In this document: in pieces, positions 34,187 to 43,457 of the stretch | Position numbering within the stretch: position 1 is the first letter of the stretch | How the letters are laid out: each line of letters begins with the position of its first letter | Assembly: GCF_016616885.1 (NCBI RefSeq) | Contig: NZ_CP067102.1 | Location: forward strand, 7,654,501 to 7,718,500 | From: Bradyrhizobium diazoefficiens | Lineage (GTDB): Bacteria; Pseudomonadota; Alphaproteobacteria; Rhizobiales; Xanthobacteraceae | Direction: 5' to 3' | DNA: 64,000 bases | The notes under the pieces: generated by a model | Told to the model about the DNA's origin: nothing | Seen by the model: the letters and a program-made list of their open reading frames with translations, nothing else | Databases searched by the model: none | Made by a program: the position numbers and the translations under genes

Positions 34187-36403
34187 TCACGCCACCAGCG
34201 CGGCGTCCTCGGTGTCACCATCGATCCCGCGCTGCGCGGCCAGCAGGCTGATGATCTCCGCATTCGGCCGAGCCTTGCTGAACAGAAAGCCCTGGCCTTC
34301 GTCGCAGCCCTCGGTGCGAAGGCAGCTCAGTTCGGCCTCGGTTTCGACGCCCTCGGCCGTGATGATGACGCCGAGGCCTTTGCCGAGGCTGACGATGGAG
34401 CGGATGATCGCCTGCGCCTCGCGGTTGGCGCCGAGATCGCGGACGAAGGACTGGTCAATCTTGATCTTGTCGAACGGGAAGCTGCGCAAATAGCTGAGGC
34501 TGGAATAGCCGGTGCCGAAATCGTCCATCGAGATGCGCACGCCGAGCGCGCGCAGCGCATGCAGCGTCGCCAGCACCTGGGCGCTCTTCTCCAAGAGCAG
34601 CGTTTCGGTGATCTCGAGCTCGAGCCTTCGCGGCGGCAGGCCGGAATGTTTCAGCGCATCCGTCACCATCGAGAGCAGATTGCCGCTGCGAAACTGCAGC
34701 GGCGACAAATTGACAGCGACACGGACGTCGTCCGGCCAGGTTGCCGCATCGAGGCAGGCGCGGCGCAGCATCAGTCCGCCGAGCGGGTTGATCAGCCCCG
34801 TCTCTTCGGCGACCGGAATGAACTCGGCCGGCGAGACCATGCCGCGCTCGGCATGCGGCCAGCGCACCAGCGCCTCGAAGCCGGTGATGCGGCCACTCTG
34901 GAGATCGATCAGCGGCTGGTAATAGGGCCGCAGCACGTCGTTCTGGATCGCGTCGCGCAGCTCGACCTCGATCTTGCGGCGGCTCTGTGCTTTCGCGTCG
35001 AGCGCGGCCTCGAAGAAGGCGAAGCTGCCGCGTGCATCGGACTTGGCGCGCGACAGCGCCATGTCGGCGCTCTTGAGCAGCTTTTCGGACTCGTCGCCGT
35101 CGCCGGGCGCCATCGCGATGCCGATCGAGGCGCCGATCACCACGGAATGGCCGTCGAGCAGATAGGGATCGGCGATGGCCTCGAGCAGACGTTTTGCGAG
35201 TCCCACCGCATCTTCCGGCCGGGCCAACCCGCTCTGCACGATTGCGAACTCGTCCGAGTTGAGCCGCGCCAGCGCGTCTTCCTCGCGCAAGGTCGAGCGC
35301 AGGCGCTTGGCGACGCCGCGCAACAGCTTGTCGCCGACCGCGTGGCCCAGCGTGTCGTTGACCGCCTTGAAATTGTCGAGCCCGAGCATCAGCACCGCGA
35401 CCTTCTCGGGGCTGCGCCGGGAATGCTGCAGCATCTCGTCCATGGTCTGGCGCAAGAGATTGCGGTTCGGCAGGCCGGTCAGCCCGTCATGCTGGGCCAT
35501 GAAGGCAAGCCGCGCCTCGGCGCGCTTGCGTTCGGTGATGTCCATCAGCGCGAGCAGCACCGCCGGCCGCTCGTCATAGGTCAATTCGCGCGAATAGATC
35601 GCAAGGTCGATCAGCGCACCGTCGGCCTTGACGTGCTTCCAGGTGCGCGCCGCCTGCTGCTCGCCGGTCGGGTCGGTGGTCCAGGGCGGCTCCCTGTCAA
35701 AAGCCTGCAGGGAGCGGATCTTCAGCTTCTCGAATTCGGCGCGGCTATAGCCGTAATGTGCAACCGCGGCGTCGTTGACGCCGAGAATGCGCTCGTCATC
35801 CAGCGCGCAGACGATCATGGGCACGGGATTGCCGTCGAACAGCAGGCGGAACGAGGCCTCACGCTGCTTCAATTCGGTGATGTCGACGCGCAGGCCGACG
35901 ACGCCGCCATCGTCGGTGCGGCGCTCTTCGATCAGGATGACGCGGCCGTCGGACAGCGTCTGCTCGTGGCGCTTGCCGGGCTCGTAGAGCTTCTTCAGCC
36001 GCTCGGCGATCCACTCGTCCTCGTGGCCGGCCGCTTCCGGATAGTCGCCGCGGGCAACGCCGATGCGCAGCGTGTCTTCGAGCCGCGCGCCTTCCTGGAA
36101 GAGATCGGCAGTCTTGCTGTAGATCTCGGAATATTGCTTGTTCCAGAGGACGTAGCGGCCTTCGGGATCGAGGATCACGATGCCCTGCGGCAGCAAATCG
36201 ACCGCCTGGCGCAGCCGCTCATGCGATTTGCGCGCCTCGACGATGGCGGCCTCGGTTTCCGCACGGCTCTGCAGGAGCTGATCGCGTTCGGCGGGCGGAT
36301 GAGGCGCGCGCGCAAATCGCGATTTGCGCCGCTGCCGGCCGCTTCGGGCAGCCGGCTTGCGCTTTCGCTTTTCTGTTTTTTTGGACCCCAAACTCAACTT
36401 CAC
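34187..36403 (-). CDS. PAS-PAS-GGDEF-EAL cyclic-di-GMP protein with degenerate GGDEF
   Basis: A 738-residue cytoplasmic signalling protein. It has a basic N-terminus, two PAS domains (about 60-175, 'QGIVILDPEGRYVLWN'; about 180-300, 'VCALDDERILGVNDAA'), GGDEF (about 305-470) and EAL (about 480-735). The active-site GGDEF is 'LNSDEF' and so should not make c-di-GMP. EAL residues are complete: 'FEALVRW', 'AVNLSP', 'LEITET', 'DDFGTGYSS', 'DKIKIDQSF', 'AEGVETE' and 'GQGFLFSKA'. It is therefore probably a phosphodiesterase, perhaps GTP-tuned. The start is a GTG with AGGA upstream. It lowers c-di-GMP, favouring motility over biofilm. Confidence 0.92.
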   Translation of the reverse strand: MKLSLGSKKTEKRKRKPAARSGRQRRKSRFARAPHPPAERDQLLQSRAETEAAIVEARKSHERLRQAVDLLPQGIVILDPEGRYVLWNKQYSEIYSKTADLFQEGARLEDTLRIGVARGDYPEAAGHEDEWIAERLKKLYEPGKRHEQTLSDGRVILIEERRTDDGGVVGLRVDITELKQREASFRLLFDGNPVPMIVCALDDERILGVNDAAVAHYGYSRAEFEKLKIRSLQAFDREPPWTTDPTGEQQAARTWKHVKADGALIDLAIYSRELTYDERPAVLLALMDITERKRAEARLAFMAQHDGLTGLPNRNLLRQTMDEMLQHSRRSPEKVAVLMLGLDNFKAVNDTLGHAVGDKLLRGVAKRLRSTLREEDALARLNSDEFAIVQSGLARPEDAVGLAKRLLEAIADPYLLDGHSVVIGASIGIAMAPGDGDESEKLLKSADMALSRAKSDARGSFAFFEAALDAKAQSRRKIEVELRDAIQNDVLRPYYQPLIDLQSGRITGFEALVRWPHAERGMVSPAEFIPVAEETGLINPLGGLMLRRACLDAATWPDDVRVAVNLSPLQFRSGNLLSMVTDALKHSGLPPRRLELEITETLLLEKSAQVLATLHALRALGVRISMDDFGTGYSSLSYLRSFPFDKIKIDQSFVRDLGANREAQAIIRSIVSLGKGLGVIITAEGVETEAELSCLRTEGCDEGQGFLFSKARPNAEIISLLAAQRGIDGDTEDAALVA

Positions 36404-36803
36404 ACGTCCTAGCCGCGCCCAGCGGACGCAAGTCTTGCTCCAAGTGTCTGAAAGAAAAGTAATCTCGGGTGGGCTCGCTCTCCCGGGACACGCCTTGCCA
36501 TGGCCGGGAGCCGCAGCGTTTTGCCTGTTTGCGAGGCGCGGTCAGAGTCGTCAGACGCGTCGAACCTGCTTGCTCGTCGCGACCGGCGAGAGAGGAGATG
36601 CAAAAACGTGCACTCTCCTTGAATCAATTCCGGAACGCAGCTCTGCGTGCATGCAGCAGCCAAGCGCATCTCGTTCCGAGCACGAATTTTGGTCAACGCA
36701 CGATAGAGTTATCGGACCGTTAAAAATCGCGCTGCAGCGGCGGCCAGGGGTAACGCGGCGCGCCGTCGACCCTGACGCGGTGTTGGGCTATAAGGATGTC
36801 AGC
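36404..36803. other. 400-bp divergent intergenic region upstream of mepA
   Basis: This holds the promoters of the c-di-GMP protein gene and mepA. Around 36700-36735 the sequence is AT-richer ('cgatagagttatcggaccgttaaaaatcgc'), the likeliest promoter area for mepA. The short imperfect repeat 'cgata-gagt-tatcg' is there. I see no gene. Confidence 0.4.
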
Positions 36804-37748
36804 ATGAGTCCCCGCCGCATCGCCTCTCTCCTCCTTATGATGACGCTCCTGACCACCGGCGGCGCGCTGGCGCAGGACAAGGGCAGCGTGACCCCAAAAC
36901 CGTTGCCGCCGCTCGCCAATCCGAACGATCCAAAGATCGGCGCCAAGGAGCTGTTCGCGCGAAAGCTTCTGCCCTCAAGCGGCCCTGCGCATATCATCGG
37001 CTCGTACACCAAGGGCTGCATCGGCGGCGCCGTCGAGATGCCGCTCAACGGCGACAATTGGCAGGTGATGCGGCTGTCGCGCAATCGCAACTGGGGCCAC
37101 CCGGACACGATCGCGCTGATCAAGCGCCTCGCCGCCAAGGTCCACAAAGATACCGGTTGGCCGGGGATTCTGGTCGGCGACATCGGCCAGCCGCGCGGCG
37201 GTCCTGCATTGTCCGGCCATGCCAGCCACCAGATCGGGATAGACGCCGACATCTGGCTGACGCCGATGCCGGACCATCGCCTCTCGCGTGAGGAGCGCGA
37301 GGAGATGTCGGCGGTGATGATGGTGCGCGAGGATCGCCTCGACATCGACCCGAAGGTGTTCACGCTGGGCCATGTGCTGGTGCTGCGCGATGCCGCGCAG
37401 GAGCCGGCGGTGCAGCGCATCTTCGTCAATCCCGCAATCAAGAAGGCACTGTGCCGCGAGGCCAAGGGCGACCGCTCCTGGCTGTCGAAGATCCGGCCGT
37501 GGTGGGGCCACGACTATCATTTCCACATCCGCATGCGCTGCCCCGCGGGCGCAAGCGAATGCCAGGGCCAGCCGTCGCAATCCGAGGACGAAGGCTGCAA
37601 GCCGTCCGATCTCGCCTATTGGTTCAGCGAGGGCATGCTGCATCCCAAACCGCCGCCGGAGCCGCCGAAGCCGAAACCGCCGATGACGCTGGCCCAGATG
37701 CCGGCCGCCTGCAAAGCCGTGCTGCATGCGGGCAATGCGAAGCCGTAA
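36804..37748 (+). CDS. mepA: Penicillin-insensitive murein endopeptidase MepA
   Basis: A 314-residue periplasmic LAS-fold metallopeptidase that cleaves D-Ala-meso-DAP cross-links in peptidoglycan. Signal peptide about 1-24 ('GGALAQD'). Zinc-site motifs 'GHASHQIGIDADIWL' (His and Asp) and 'WWGHDYHFHIRMRCP' (HxH) are intact, with family cysteines ('KGCIGG', 'ALCREA', 'MRCP'). A Pro/Lys-rich linker and a short C-terminal Cys tail follow. The start at 36804 opens the signal peptide with AAGGA nearby. It is likely involved in cell-wall growth. Confidence 0.93.
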   Translation: MSPRRIASLLLMMTLLTTGGALAQDKGSVTPKPLPPLANPNDPKIGAKELFARKLLPSSGPAHIIGSYTKGCIGGAVEMPLNGDNWQVMRLSRNRNWGHPDTIALIKRLAAKVHKDTGWPGILVGDIGQPRGGPALSGHASHQIGIDADIWLTPMPDHRLSREEREEMSAVMMVREDRLDIDPKVFTLGHVLVLRDAAQEPAVQRIFVNPAIKKALCREAKGDRSWLSKIRPWWGHDYHFHIRMRCPAGASECQGQPSQSEDEGCKPSDLAYWFSEGMLHPKPPPEPPKPKPPMTLAQMPAACKAVLHAGNAKP

Positions 37749-37784
37749 TGTGGTTGACCGGACGCAGGCGCTATACACTCAACC

Positions 37785-37829
37785 GTCGTCCTGGATCAGC
37801 GCTCGCCCTACTCGCTTGTCCAGGACGAC
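37785..37829. repeat. Inverted repeat (GTCGTCCTGGA...TCCAGGACGAC)
   Basis: An 11-bp perfect inverted repeat with a 23-bp spacer sits downstream of mepA, in the 'gtcctggcgaaagccaggac' class of rhizobial intergenic repeats. It may serve as a 3' hairpin of the mepA transcript; no T-run follows. Confidence 0.5.
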
Positions 37830-38008
37830 ATGTGAATGGGTCGCTTGTCCGGGATGACGAACAAGTTGGTTGGTTCGCACCACATGACTGCGCTAGGATC
37901 GCCTTGTCGCTGGGCCGTAAGCCTGCGGCATTCCGGGATGCGCCTCCCGTTCGCCAATCAAGCCTGACTGCAAGCCCCGCGCCCGCGTGGCCAACGATGA
38001 GATTTGAC

Positions 38009-38512
38009 ATGCGCGTCCTCGCTCTCCTTGCCGTGCTCTCGATCAGCGCGACCTCCGCCCTTGCCGCGGAGGAGCCCAGTGGCTGCGACAAGTTCAAATG
38101 GCCGATCGAGCGCGACCGCGCCGCGCTGACCGCGCCGGACCGCGCCAAACTCGCCTCGGGAAGCGAACAGGCCGCGGTCCCGTCATCGGCGATCACGCTG
38201 GGCCTGGTCGCGCCTCAGGAAGCAAAGCTGCCCTCGCCGCCGGAGCGGGCGCCGAAGGACGGCACCTTTGCCGGCTTCACCAGCATCAAGGCGGCCAAGG
38301 CCGGGCTCTACACGATCAGCCTGTCCTCAGGCGCCCGGGTCGATCTGGTCCAGGACGGGCATTTCCTCAAGCCGGTGGCCTTCAGCGGCGCGACCGATTG
38401 CGATGGCATCCGCAAGACCATGAAATACCAGCTCTCGGACAAGCCCTTCGTGCTCCAGATCAGCGGCGCCAAGGACAGTTCGCTCTCGATTTCGATCCTG
38501 CCGGCGCAATAG
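38009..38512 (+). CDS. Exported protein, function unknown
   Basis: A 167-residue protein with a signal peptide (about 1-21, 'SALAAEEP') and a mature beta-rich domain ('GTFAGFTSIKAAKAGLYTISLSSGARVDLVQDG', 'KYQLSDKPFVLQISGAKDSSLSISILP'). Two cysteines ('GCDKFKWPIERDR' and 'ATDCDGIRK') may form a disulphide. The start at 38009 (MRVLALL) is preferred for the signal peptide; the in-frame ATG at 37997 adds four residues. The C-terminal half looks like a jelly-roll ligand domain, but I cannot name it. Confidence 0.65.
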   Translation: MRVLALLAVLSISATSALAAEEPSGCDKFKWPIERDRAALTAPDRAKLASGSEQAAVPSSAITLGLVAPQEAKLPSPPERAPKDGTFAGFTSIKAAKAGLYTISLSSGARVDLVQDGHFLKPVAFSGATDCDGIRKTMKYQLSDKPFVLQISGAKDSSLSISILPAQ

Positions 38513-38696
38513 GTTAGACAAACGGTCGCCTTTGACCTGAGGCGCCGGCCTGCTATCTTCGAGGCTAGCGATATCCTCGCCGGCCGTAAGCCGTTGCGGG
38601 GACACGTGGAACAGCGCTTCCGCCCGTCGCGATCGAACCCACCCAACGCCAGATTTGCGCGTGCATTTGTGCGCGGGCTCGCAGGGAGCGCCATCC

Positions 38697-39482
38697 ATGT
38701 ATCGTATTGCCGGACTTTTCACCGCCTTCGTCATGCTCGCGGGCACGAGCCTTTCGCCTGCCAACGCCGAGGACAAGACCATCACGGTCTTCGCCGCCGC
38801 GTCGATGAAGAACGCACTCGACGAGGTCGATGCCGCCTACACCGCCAAGACCGGCATCAAGTTCAGCGTCAGCTATGCCGCGAGCTCGGTGCTCGCCAGG
38901 CAGATCGAGCAGGGCGCGCCGGCCGACGTGTTCGTCTCTGCCGACACCGATTGGATGGACTACGCGACTTCCAAGAAGACCATCAACGAGCCGACCCGCG
39001 TGAACCTGCTCGGCAACAGCATCGTGCTGATCGCGCCGAAGGACTCCAAAATCGACAACGTCACCATTTCGCAGGGCTTTGATCTCGCAAAGCTCGCCGG
39101 CGACGGCAAGATCGCGACCGGCGACGTCAAGTCGGTGCCAGCAGGCAAATACGCCAAGGCCGCGCTGGAGAAGCTCGGCGCCTGGCAGGCCGCGGAGCCG
39201 AAATTCGCGATGGCCGAGAGCGTGCGCGCCGCGCTGACGCTGGTGGCGCGTGGCGAGGCCAATCTCGGCATCGTCTATTCCACCGACGCCAAGGTCGAGC
39301 CCGGTGTGAAGATCGTCGGGACCTTCCCGGCGGAGTCGCATCCTGCGATCATCTATCCGGTGGCGGCGACCACGACCGCGAAGCCCGAGACCAACGACTA
39401 TCTCGCCTTCCTGCGCAGCTCGGCCGCCAAGACCATTCTGGAAAAGTACGGTTTTAAATTCCTGATCAGCCCGACAACGTAA
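38697..39482 (+). CDS. modA: Molybdate ABC transporter substrate-binding protein ModA
   Basis: A 261-residue periplasmic molybdate-binding protein. Signal peptide about 1-24 ('SLSPANAED'). Oxyanion-binding motifs 'FAAASMKNALDEV' (about 31-43), 'SYAASSVLARQIEQGAPADVFVSAD' and 'GEANLGIVYSTDA' are typical of ModA. The start at 38697 has CAGGGAG upstream and opens the signal peptide. It is the first gene of modABC; modB follows 27 bp later. The upstream 184 bp (38513-38696) shows no ModE-like site I could recognise. Confidence 0.95.
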   Translation: MYRIAGLFTAFVMLAGTSLSPANAEDKTITVFAAASMKNALDEVDAAYTAKTGIKFSVSYAASSVLARQIEQGAPADVFVSADTDWMDYATSKKTINEPTRVNLLGNSIVLIAPKDSKIDNVTISQGFDLAKLAGDGKIATGDVKSVPAGKYAKAALEKLGAWQAAEPKFAMAESVRAALTLVARGEANLGIVYSTDAKVEPGVKIVGTFPAESHPAIIYPVAATTTAKPETNDYLAFLRSSAAKTILEKYGFKFLISPTT

Positions 39483-39509
39483 TCCTTCCGACCTGATTTT
39501 TACGACTTG

Positions 39510-40205
39510 ATGCCCGACATCTCTCCCGCCGAATGGACGGCGATCCTGCTCTCGCTCAGGGTCGCCGTCATCGCGACGCTGGTGGCAACGCCGTTCGGCA
39601 TTGCGCTGGCGTGGCTGCTCGCCCGCAGGGATTTTTGGGGCAAGTCGGTGCTCGACGCCGTCGTGCATCTGCCGCTGGTGCTGCCGCCGGTTGTGACCGG
39701 CTATCTCCTGCTTCTCACCTTCGGCCGCCGCGGCGTCGTCGGCGCCTTCCTGGCCGATCATCTCGGCATCGTCTTCGCCTTCCGCTGGACCGGTGCAGCG
39801 CTTGCCTGCGGCGTGATGTCGTTTCCGCTGCTGGTGCGTCCGATGCGGCTGTCGATCGAGGCGATCGATCGCCGGCTCGAGCAGGCCGCAGAGACGCTCG
39901 GTGCCGCACCTCTCAAAGTGTTCTTCACGGTGACGCTGCCGCTGGCGCTGCCCGGCGTGCTCGCCGGCATGGTGCTGGGTTTTGCAAAAGCGATCGGCGA
40001 GTTCGGCGCCACCATCACCTTCGTCTCCAACATTCCCGGCGAGACCCAGACGATTTCCTCGGCGATCTATTCGCTGATCCAGACGCCTGATGGCGACGCG
40101 GCTGCGGGGCGGCTCGTGATCGTCTCCTTGATCCTGGCGCTCGGCGCGCTGATCGCCGCCGAATGGTTCGCCCGCCGCGCCACCGCGCGCCTGCACGGGA
40201 ACTGA
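39510..40205 (+). CDS. modB: Molybdate ABC transporter permease ModB
   Basis: A 231-residue inner-membrane permease with about five transmembrane segments. The ABC-coupling motif 'EQAAETLGAAPLKVFFTVTLPLALPGVLAGMVLGFAKAIGEFGATITF' region (about 127-172) carries the EAA-G signature used to contact ModC, and 'VLPPVVTGYLLLL' is ModB-like. It lies between modA and modC, with 2 bp before the modC start. Confidence 0.95.
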   Translation: MPDISPAEWTAILLSLRVAVIATLVATPFGIALAWLLARRDFWGKSVLDAVVHLPLVLPPVVTGYLLLLTFGRRGVVGAFLADHLGIVFAFRWTGAALACGVMSFPLLVRPMRLSIEAIDRRLEQAAETLGAAPLKVFFTVTLPLALPGVLAGMVLGFAKAIGEFGATITFVSNIPGETQTISSAIYSLIQTPDGDAAAGRLVIVSLILALGALIAAEWFARRATARLHGN

Positions 40206-40207
40206 CC

Positions 40208-40870
40208 ATGCTGCGCGTCGACGTCGAAAAACAGCTCGGTGAATTCTCGCTCTCCGCGTCCTTCGCGAGCGAAGGCCGCGTCACCGGCCTGTTCGGCGCA
40301 TCCGGTGCCGGCAAGAGCTCACTGATCAACATGATCGCAGGCCTGTTGCGGCCCGACCGCGGCACCATCGTCATCGACGGCGAGACCGTCGACGACACCG
40401 CCGCCGGCATTCATGTGCCGACCTGGCGCCGCCGCATCGGCTATGTTTTCCAGGACGCGCGGCTGTTTCCGCATCTCAACGTCGCGCAAAATCTCGACTA
40501 TGGACGGCGGATGAACCGCCTTGCGGCCGATCCGGCGCAGCACACGCGCGTCGTCGATCTGCTCGATATCGGCGCGCTGCTCGATCGCCGTCCCGGAAAG
40601 CTCTCCGGCGGCGAACGCCAGCGCGTCGCGCTCGGCCGTGCCCTGTTGTCAAAGCCACGTTTGCTCCTGCTCGACGAACCGCTCGGCGCGCTCGACGAGG
40701 CCCGCAAGCTCGAGATTTTGCCCTACCTGGTGCGACTGCGGGACGAGGCCAATGTCCCCATGGTCTATGTCAGCCACGACGTGGCCGAACTGCGCCAGCT
40801 CGCGACCCAGATCGTGATGCTGAGGCAGGGCCGCGTGACGTCGTTCGGCGGGGTGAAGGTGCTGACGTAG
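40208..40870 (+). CDS. modC: Molybdate ABC transporter ATPase ModC (short form without Mop domain)
   Basis: A 220-residue ATPase. Walker A 'GASGAGKSS' (about 29-37), Q-loop 'YVFQDARLFPHL', signature 'LSGGERQRVALGRAL', Walker B 'LLLLDEPLGALD' and H-loop 'VSHD' are intact. The protein ends about 20 residues after the H-loop, whereas E. coli-type ModC continues for about 130 residues with a molybdate-binding Mop/TOBE domain. The stop codon is followed directly by a palindromic repeat. It should energise import but lack feedback through its own Mop domain. Confidence 0.92.
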   Translation: MLRVDVEKQLGEFSLSASFASEGRVTGLFGASGAGKSSLINMIAGLLRPDRGTIVIDGETVDDTAAGIHVPTWRRRIGYVFQDARLFPHLNVAQNLDYGRRMNRLAADPAQHTRVVDLLDIGALLDRRPGKLSGGERQRVALGRALLSKPRLLLLDEPLGALDEARKLEILPYLVRLRDEANVPMVYVSHDVAELRQLATQIVMLRQGRVTSFGGVKVLT

Positions 40871-40873
40871 CCT

Positions 40874-40958
40874 GTAGCCCGGATGGAGCGGAGCGCAATC
40901 CGGGACGGTGCTGCGGGAGAGAAAGTCCCCGGATTTCGCTTCGCTCCATCCAGGCTAC
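40874..40958. repeat. Palindromic repeat (GTAGCCCGGATGGAGCGGAGCG type)
   Basis: Inverted arms 40874-40904 and 40927-40958 ('gtagcccggatggagcggagc' and its near complement) start 4 bp after the modC stop. This class of repeat is common in proteobacterial genomes. It could act as the 3' hairpin of the mod transcript. Confidence 0.75.
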
Positions 40959-41019
40959 GTCACTTGCCTCTGGAATACTGGATTGCCCGCTTTCGCGGGC
41001 AATGACAGCGAGGGTGTGT

Positions 41020-41280
41020 CTACCAGCCGCGATCGACGTTGCGCACATCGCCGGTCCGGGCGTCGACATCGACCTCCATCCAGCGTCCGCGAATGTCGCG
41101 GCCTTCGATCTGCCATTCATCACCGAGGAAGTTCGTGTGCGAGACCGTCGTGACGCCGATGTCGGTCGCGACGTCGAGCGCGACCTGCATCGAGATCTGA
41201 TCGCCAGTGTCGTAGGCCAGCGCCGGCGCAGCCGATCCGAGACTGATCGCGACGATGGCAGGCAAGATGAAACTTCGCAT
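41020..41280 (-). CDS. Small exported PepSY-like protein
   Basis: An 86-residue protein with a signal peptide (about 1-22, 'APALAYDTG') and one PepSY-type domain: 'ISMQVALDVATDIGVTTVSHTNFLGDEWQIEGRDIRGRWMEVDVDARTGDV' region (28-80), where the helix-strand-strand order and final 'DVDARTGDV' are typical. PepSY domains are thought to inhibit peptidases or bind small ligands in the periplasm. The start at 41280 opens the signal peptide. It is monocistronic. Confidence 0.8.
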   Translation of the reverse strand: MRSFILPAIVAISLGSAAPALAYDTGDQISMQVALDVATDIGVTTVSHTNFLGDEWQIEGRDIRGRWMEVDVDARTGDVRNVDRGW

Positions 41281-41449
41281 GGAACTGCTCCTGTCAAAGA
41301 CGTTGACCGTCACGCGAAGAACGAGCAACGCAGCGGGGTGTTCCGGAACCAGCGGTCACGAAGCCGCGCAAATCTTCGGCGGTCGCGGCGATTTGGTGGC
41401 GGTTCCCCTCATTCCGGGCGCGCGTAGCGCGAGCCTGGAATGACCGAGA

Positions 41450-43243
41450 CTAAACCCCCGCCACCGAGGTCCACAGTTCCGCAAGCCTACGCCGCAAGGC
41501 CTGGCTGCGGGTCAGCGGCGCCGGAGTTTCGTCGTCTTCCGGCAGGCGCAGGCCAACGACGTTGACGCGGCCGCCGGAGATGCTGCGTGCCACGAGCACG
41601 ATGGTGTCAAGCGCGAGCTCGGCGCCTTCCTTCGGTGCGCGGTCGAGATTGACGTCGAAATAATCGGCGAGGGTGAGCTTGCCCTCGTCCTCGCTCACCT
41701 TCACGCCGTAGATCTCGGCAAGCTCGGCAAGCGTGTGCTCGCCCGACACCATGAAGTCGCCGAGCAGATGCGGGTCGGGCTCCGTGCTCGGCTGCATGTC
41801 GACGAAGAAGCGATCGAGCGCCTCGGCTTTTTCCGGCGGCGCCAGCAGATAGATGTAATCGCCGGGCGCGATCGGCTCGGCTTCCACAGGCGTCAAAATG
41901 CTCTCTTTGCGGATCACCAGCGTCGGCTTGGACCAGGACGGGATCAGGCCGCGGCGGAAATACAGGCTCTTCGGCCGCACCGGATAGCCGACCAGCTGCT
42001 GCTCGAGCTGGCCGGGCAGATCCAGTTCGACACGGCGCGGGCCGCGCTCGGCGCGCGGCAGCGCCACGTGCAGCTTGCGCGCGGCCGGCGCCAGCGTCCA
42101 GCCCTGTAGCAGCAGCGAAATGATCACGACGACGAAGGCGACGTCGAAGTAGAGATAGGCTTTTGACAGGCCGACCAGCATCGGGATCGACGCCAGGAAG
42201 ATCGCGACCGCGCCGCGCAATCCGGTCCAGGCGATGAAGATCTTTTCGCGCCAGTTGAAGCGGAACGGCGCCAGGCACACGAACACCGCGATCGGCCGCG
42301 CCACCAGCATCAGGACGAAGGCGACGCCGATCGCCGGCAGCACGCTGGAGCCCAGCCGGCTCGGCGACACCAGCAGGCCAAGCAGGACGAACATCACGAT
42401 CTGCGCCAGCCAGGTGGCGGCATCGAGAAACGCCACCACCGAATTGTGGGCGCGCGTCGGCCGGTTGCCGATGATGATGCCGGCGAGATAAACGGCGAGG
42501 AAGCCCGAGGCGTGCATGATCTGCGAGCCGCCGAAGATCACGAGCGCGGCCGTGGTCACGAACGGCGCGTGCAGGCCCTGCGGCAGCGCGACCTTGTTGA
42601 GCCCGATGACGACGAGGCGCCCGCCAAGGAAGCCGACGACGGCGCCCAGCGCCGCCTCCTGGACAAACTCCATCACCACATGGCCGGGCGAGCTCGAGCC
42701 CAGCGAGATGTATTCGACCAGCATCAAGGTGAGGAAGATCGCGAAGGGATCGTTGGTGCCGGATTCGGCTTCCAGCGTCGCACCGACGCGCGGGCGCAGA
42801 CGCAGGCCCTGGGTGTGCACCAGCAGGAACACGGCGGCCGCGTCGGTGGAGGCCACCACCGCACCGACCAGCAACGACTCCGTCCAGTTCAGATCGAGCG
42901 CGTATTTTGCGAACGGCGCCGTGATCAGTGCGGTCAGCAACACGCCGACGGTCGCCAGTACCACGGAGGGCGCGAGCACGGTGCGGATGCTGGCAAAGCG
43001 CGTCTTCAGCCCGCCGTCGAACAGGATCAGGGCCAATGCCACCGAGCCGACCAGATAGGTCGTGCCCACGTCATTGAACTGGAGCTGGCCGGGGCCTGCA
43101 TCACCCGCCAGCATGCCGATCGCGAGGAAGACCAGCAGCAGCGGCGCGCCGAAGCGCAGCGCGAGCAGGCTCGACAGGATACCGGCCATGACGAGGACGG
43201 CGCCGAGCAGAATGGCGATGCTGAAAGAGTCGAGGGAGGCCAT
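41450..43243 (-). CDS. CPA1 K+ (Na+)/H+ antiporter with RCK-C and CorC domains (NhaP2/CvrA-like)
   Basis: A 597-residue protein. Residues about 5-385 form a 12-13-helix cation/proton exchanger ('ASTDAAAVFLL' with the ion-binding Asp; 'GTNDPFAIFL'; 'WTGLRGAVAIFLA'). Then come a TrkA-C/RCK regulatory domain (about 415-490, 'EPIAPGDYIYLLAPPE') and a CorC/HlyC-type transporter-associated domain (about 505-580). This order is that of NhaP2 K+/H+ antiporters. The start at 43243 has GGAAGGTGG upstream. It exports K+ or Na+ for protons and is divergent from the MscS channel, another osmotic function. Confidence 0.9.
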   Translation of the reverse strand: MASLDSFSIAILLGAVLVMAGILSSLLALRFGAPLLLVFLAIGMLAGDAGPGQLQFNDVGTTYLVGSVALALILFDGGLKTRFASIRTVLAPSVVLATVGVLLTALITAPFAKYALDLNWTESLLVGAVVASTDAAAVFLLVHTQGLRLRPRVGATLEAESGTNDPFAIFLTLMLVEYISLGSSSPGHVVMEFVQEAALGAVVGFLGGRLVVIGLNKVALPQGLHAPFVTTAALVIFGGSQIMHASGFLAVYLAGIIIGNRPTRAHNSVVAFLDAATWLAQIVMFVLLGLLVSPSRLGSSVLPAIGVAFVLMLVARPIAVFVCLAPFRFNWREKIFIAWTGLRGAVAIFLASIPMLVGLSKAYLYFDVAFVVVIISLLLQGWTLAPAARKLHVALPRAERGPRRVELDLPGQLEQQLVGYPVRPKSLYFRRGLIPSWSKPTLVIRKESILTPVEAEPIAPGDYIYLLAPPEKAEALDRFFVDMQPSTEPDPHLLGDFMVSGEHTLAELAEIYGVKVSEDEGKLTLADYFDVNLDRAPKEGAELALDTIVLVARSISGGRVNVVGLRLPEDDETPAPLTRSQALRRRLAELWTSVAGV

Positions 43244-43457
43244 CCACCTTCCGGGTCCAAATCGCTGGAATTGCATCCTTATCGTCGCCGCACCGGCGCG
43301 CCAACCCATTTTCTCCCGCTCGCGGCAATCTGCCTGCGTTTTGCGGCCTTAACGCGCTTCACTTCGCGGTGTATCGATGGCCCGGCCGCTGCCTTTGTGG
43401 GATTCTGCGGCGCCTTCGAATCAAACCCTCCCGCCCGCATCCCGACGAGACCGCCCG

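Noticed and set aside
34187..36403. Annotating the PAS-GGDEF-EAL protein as a diguanylate cyclase.
   Set aside because: The signature is NSDEF in place of GGDEF, so synthesis activity is not expected.
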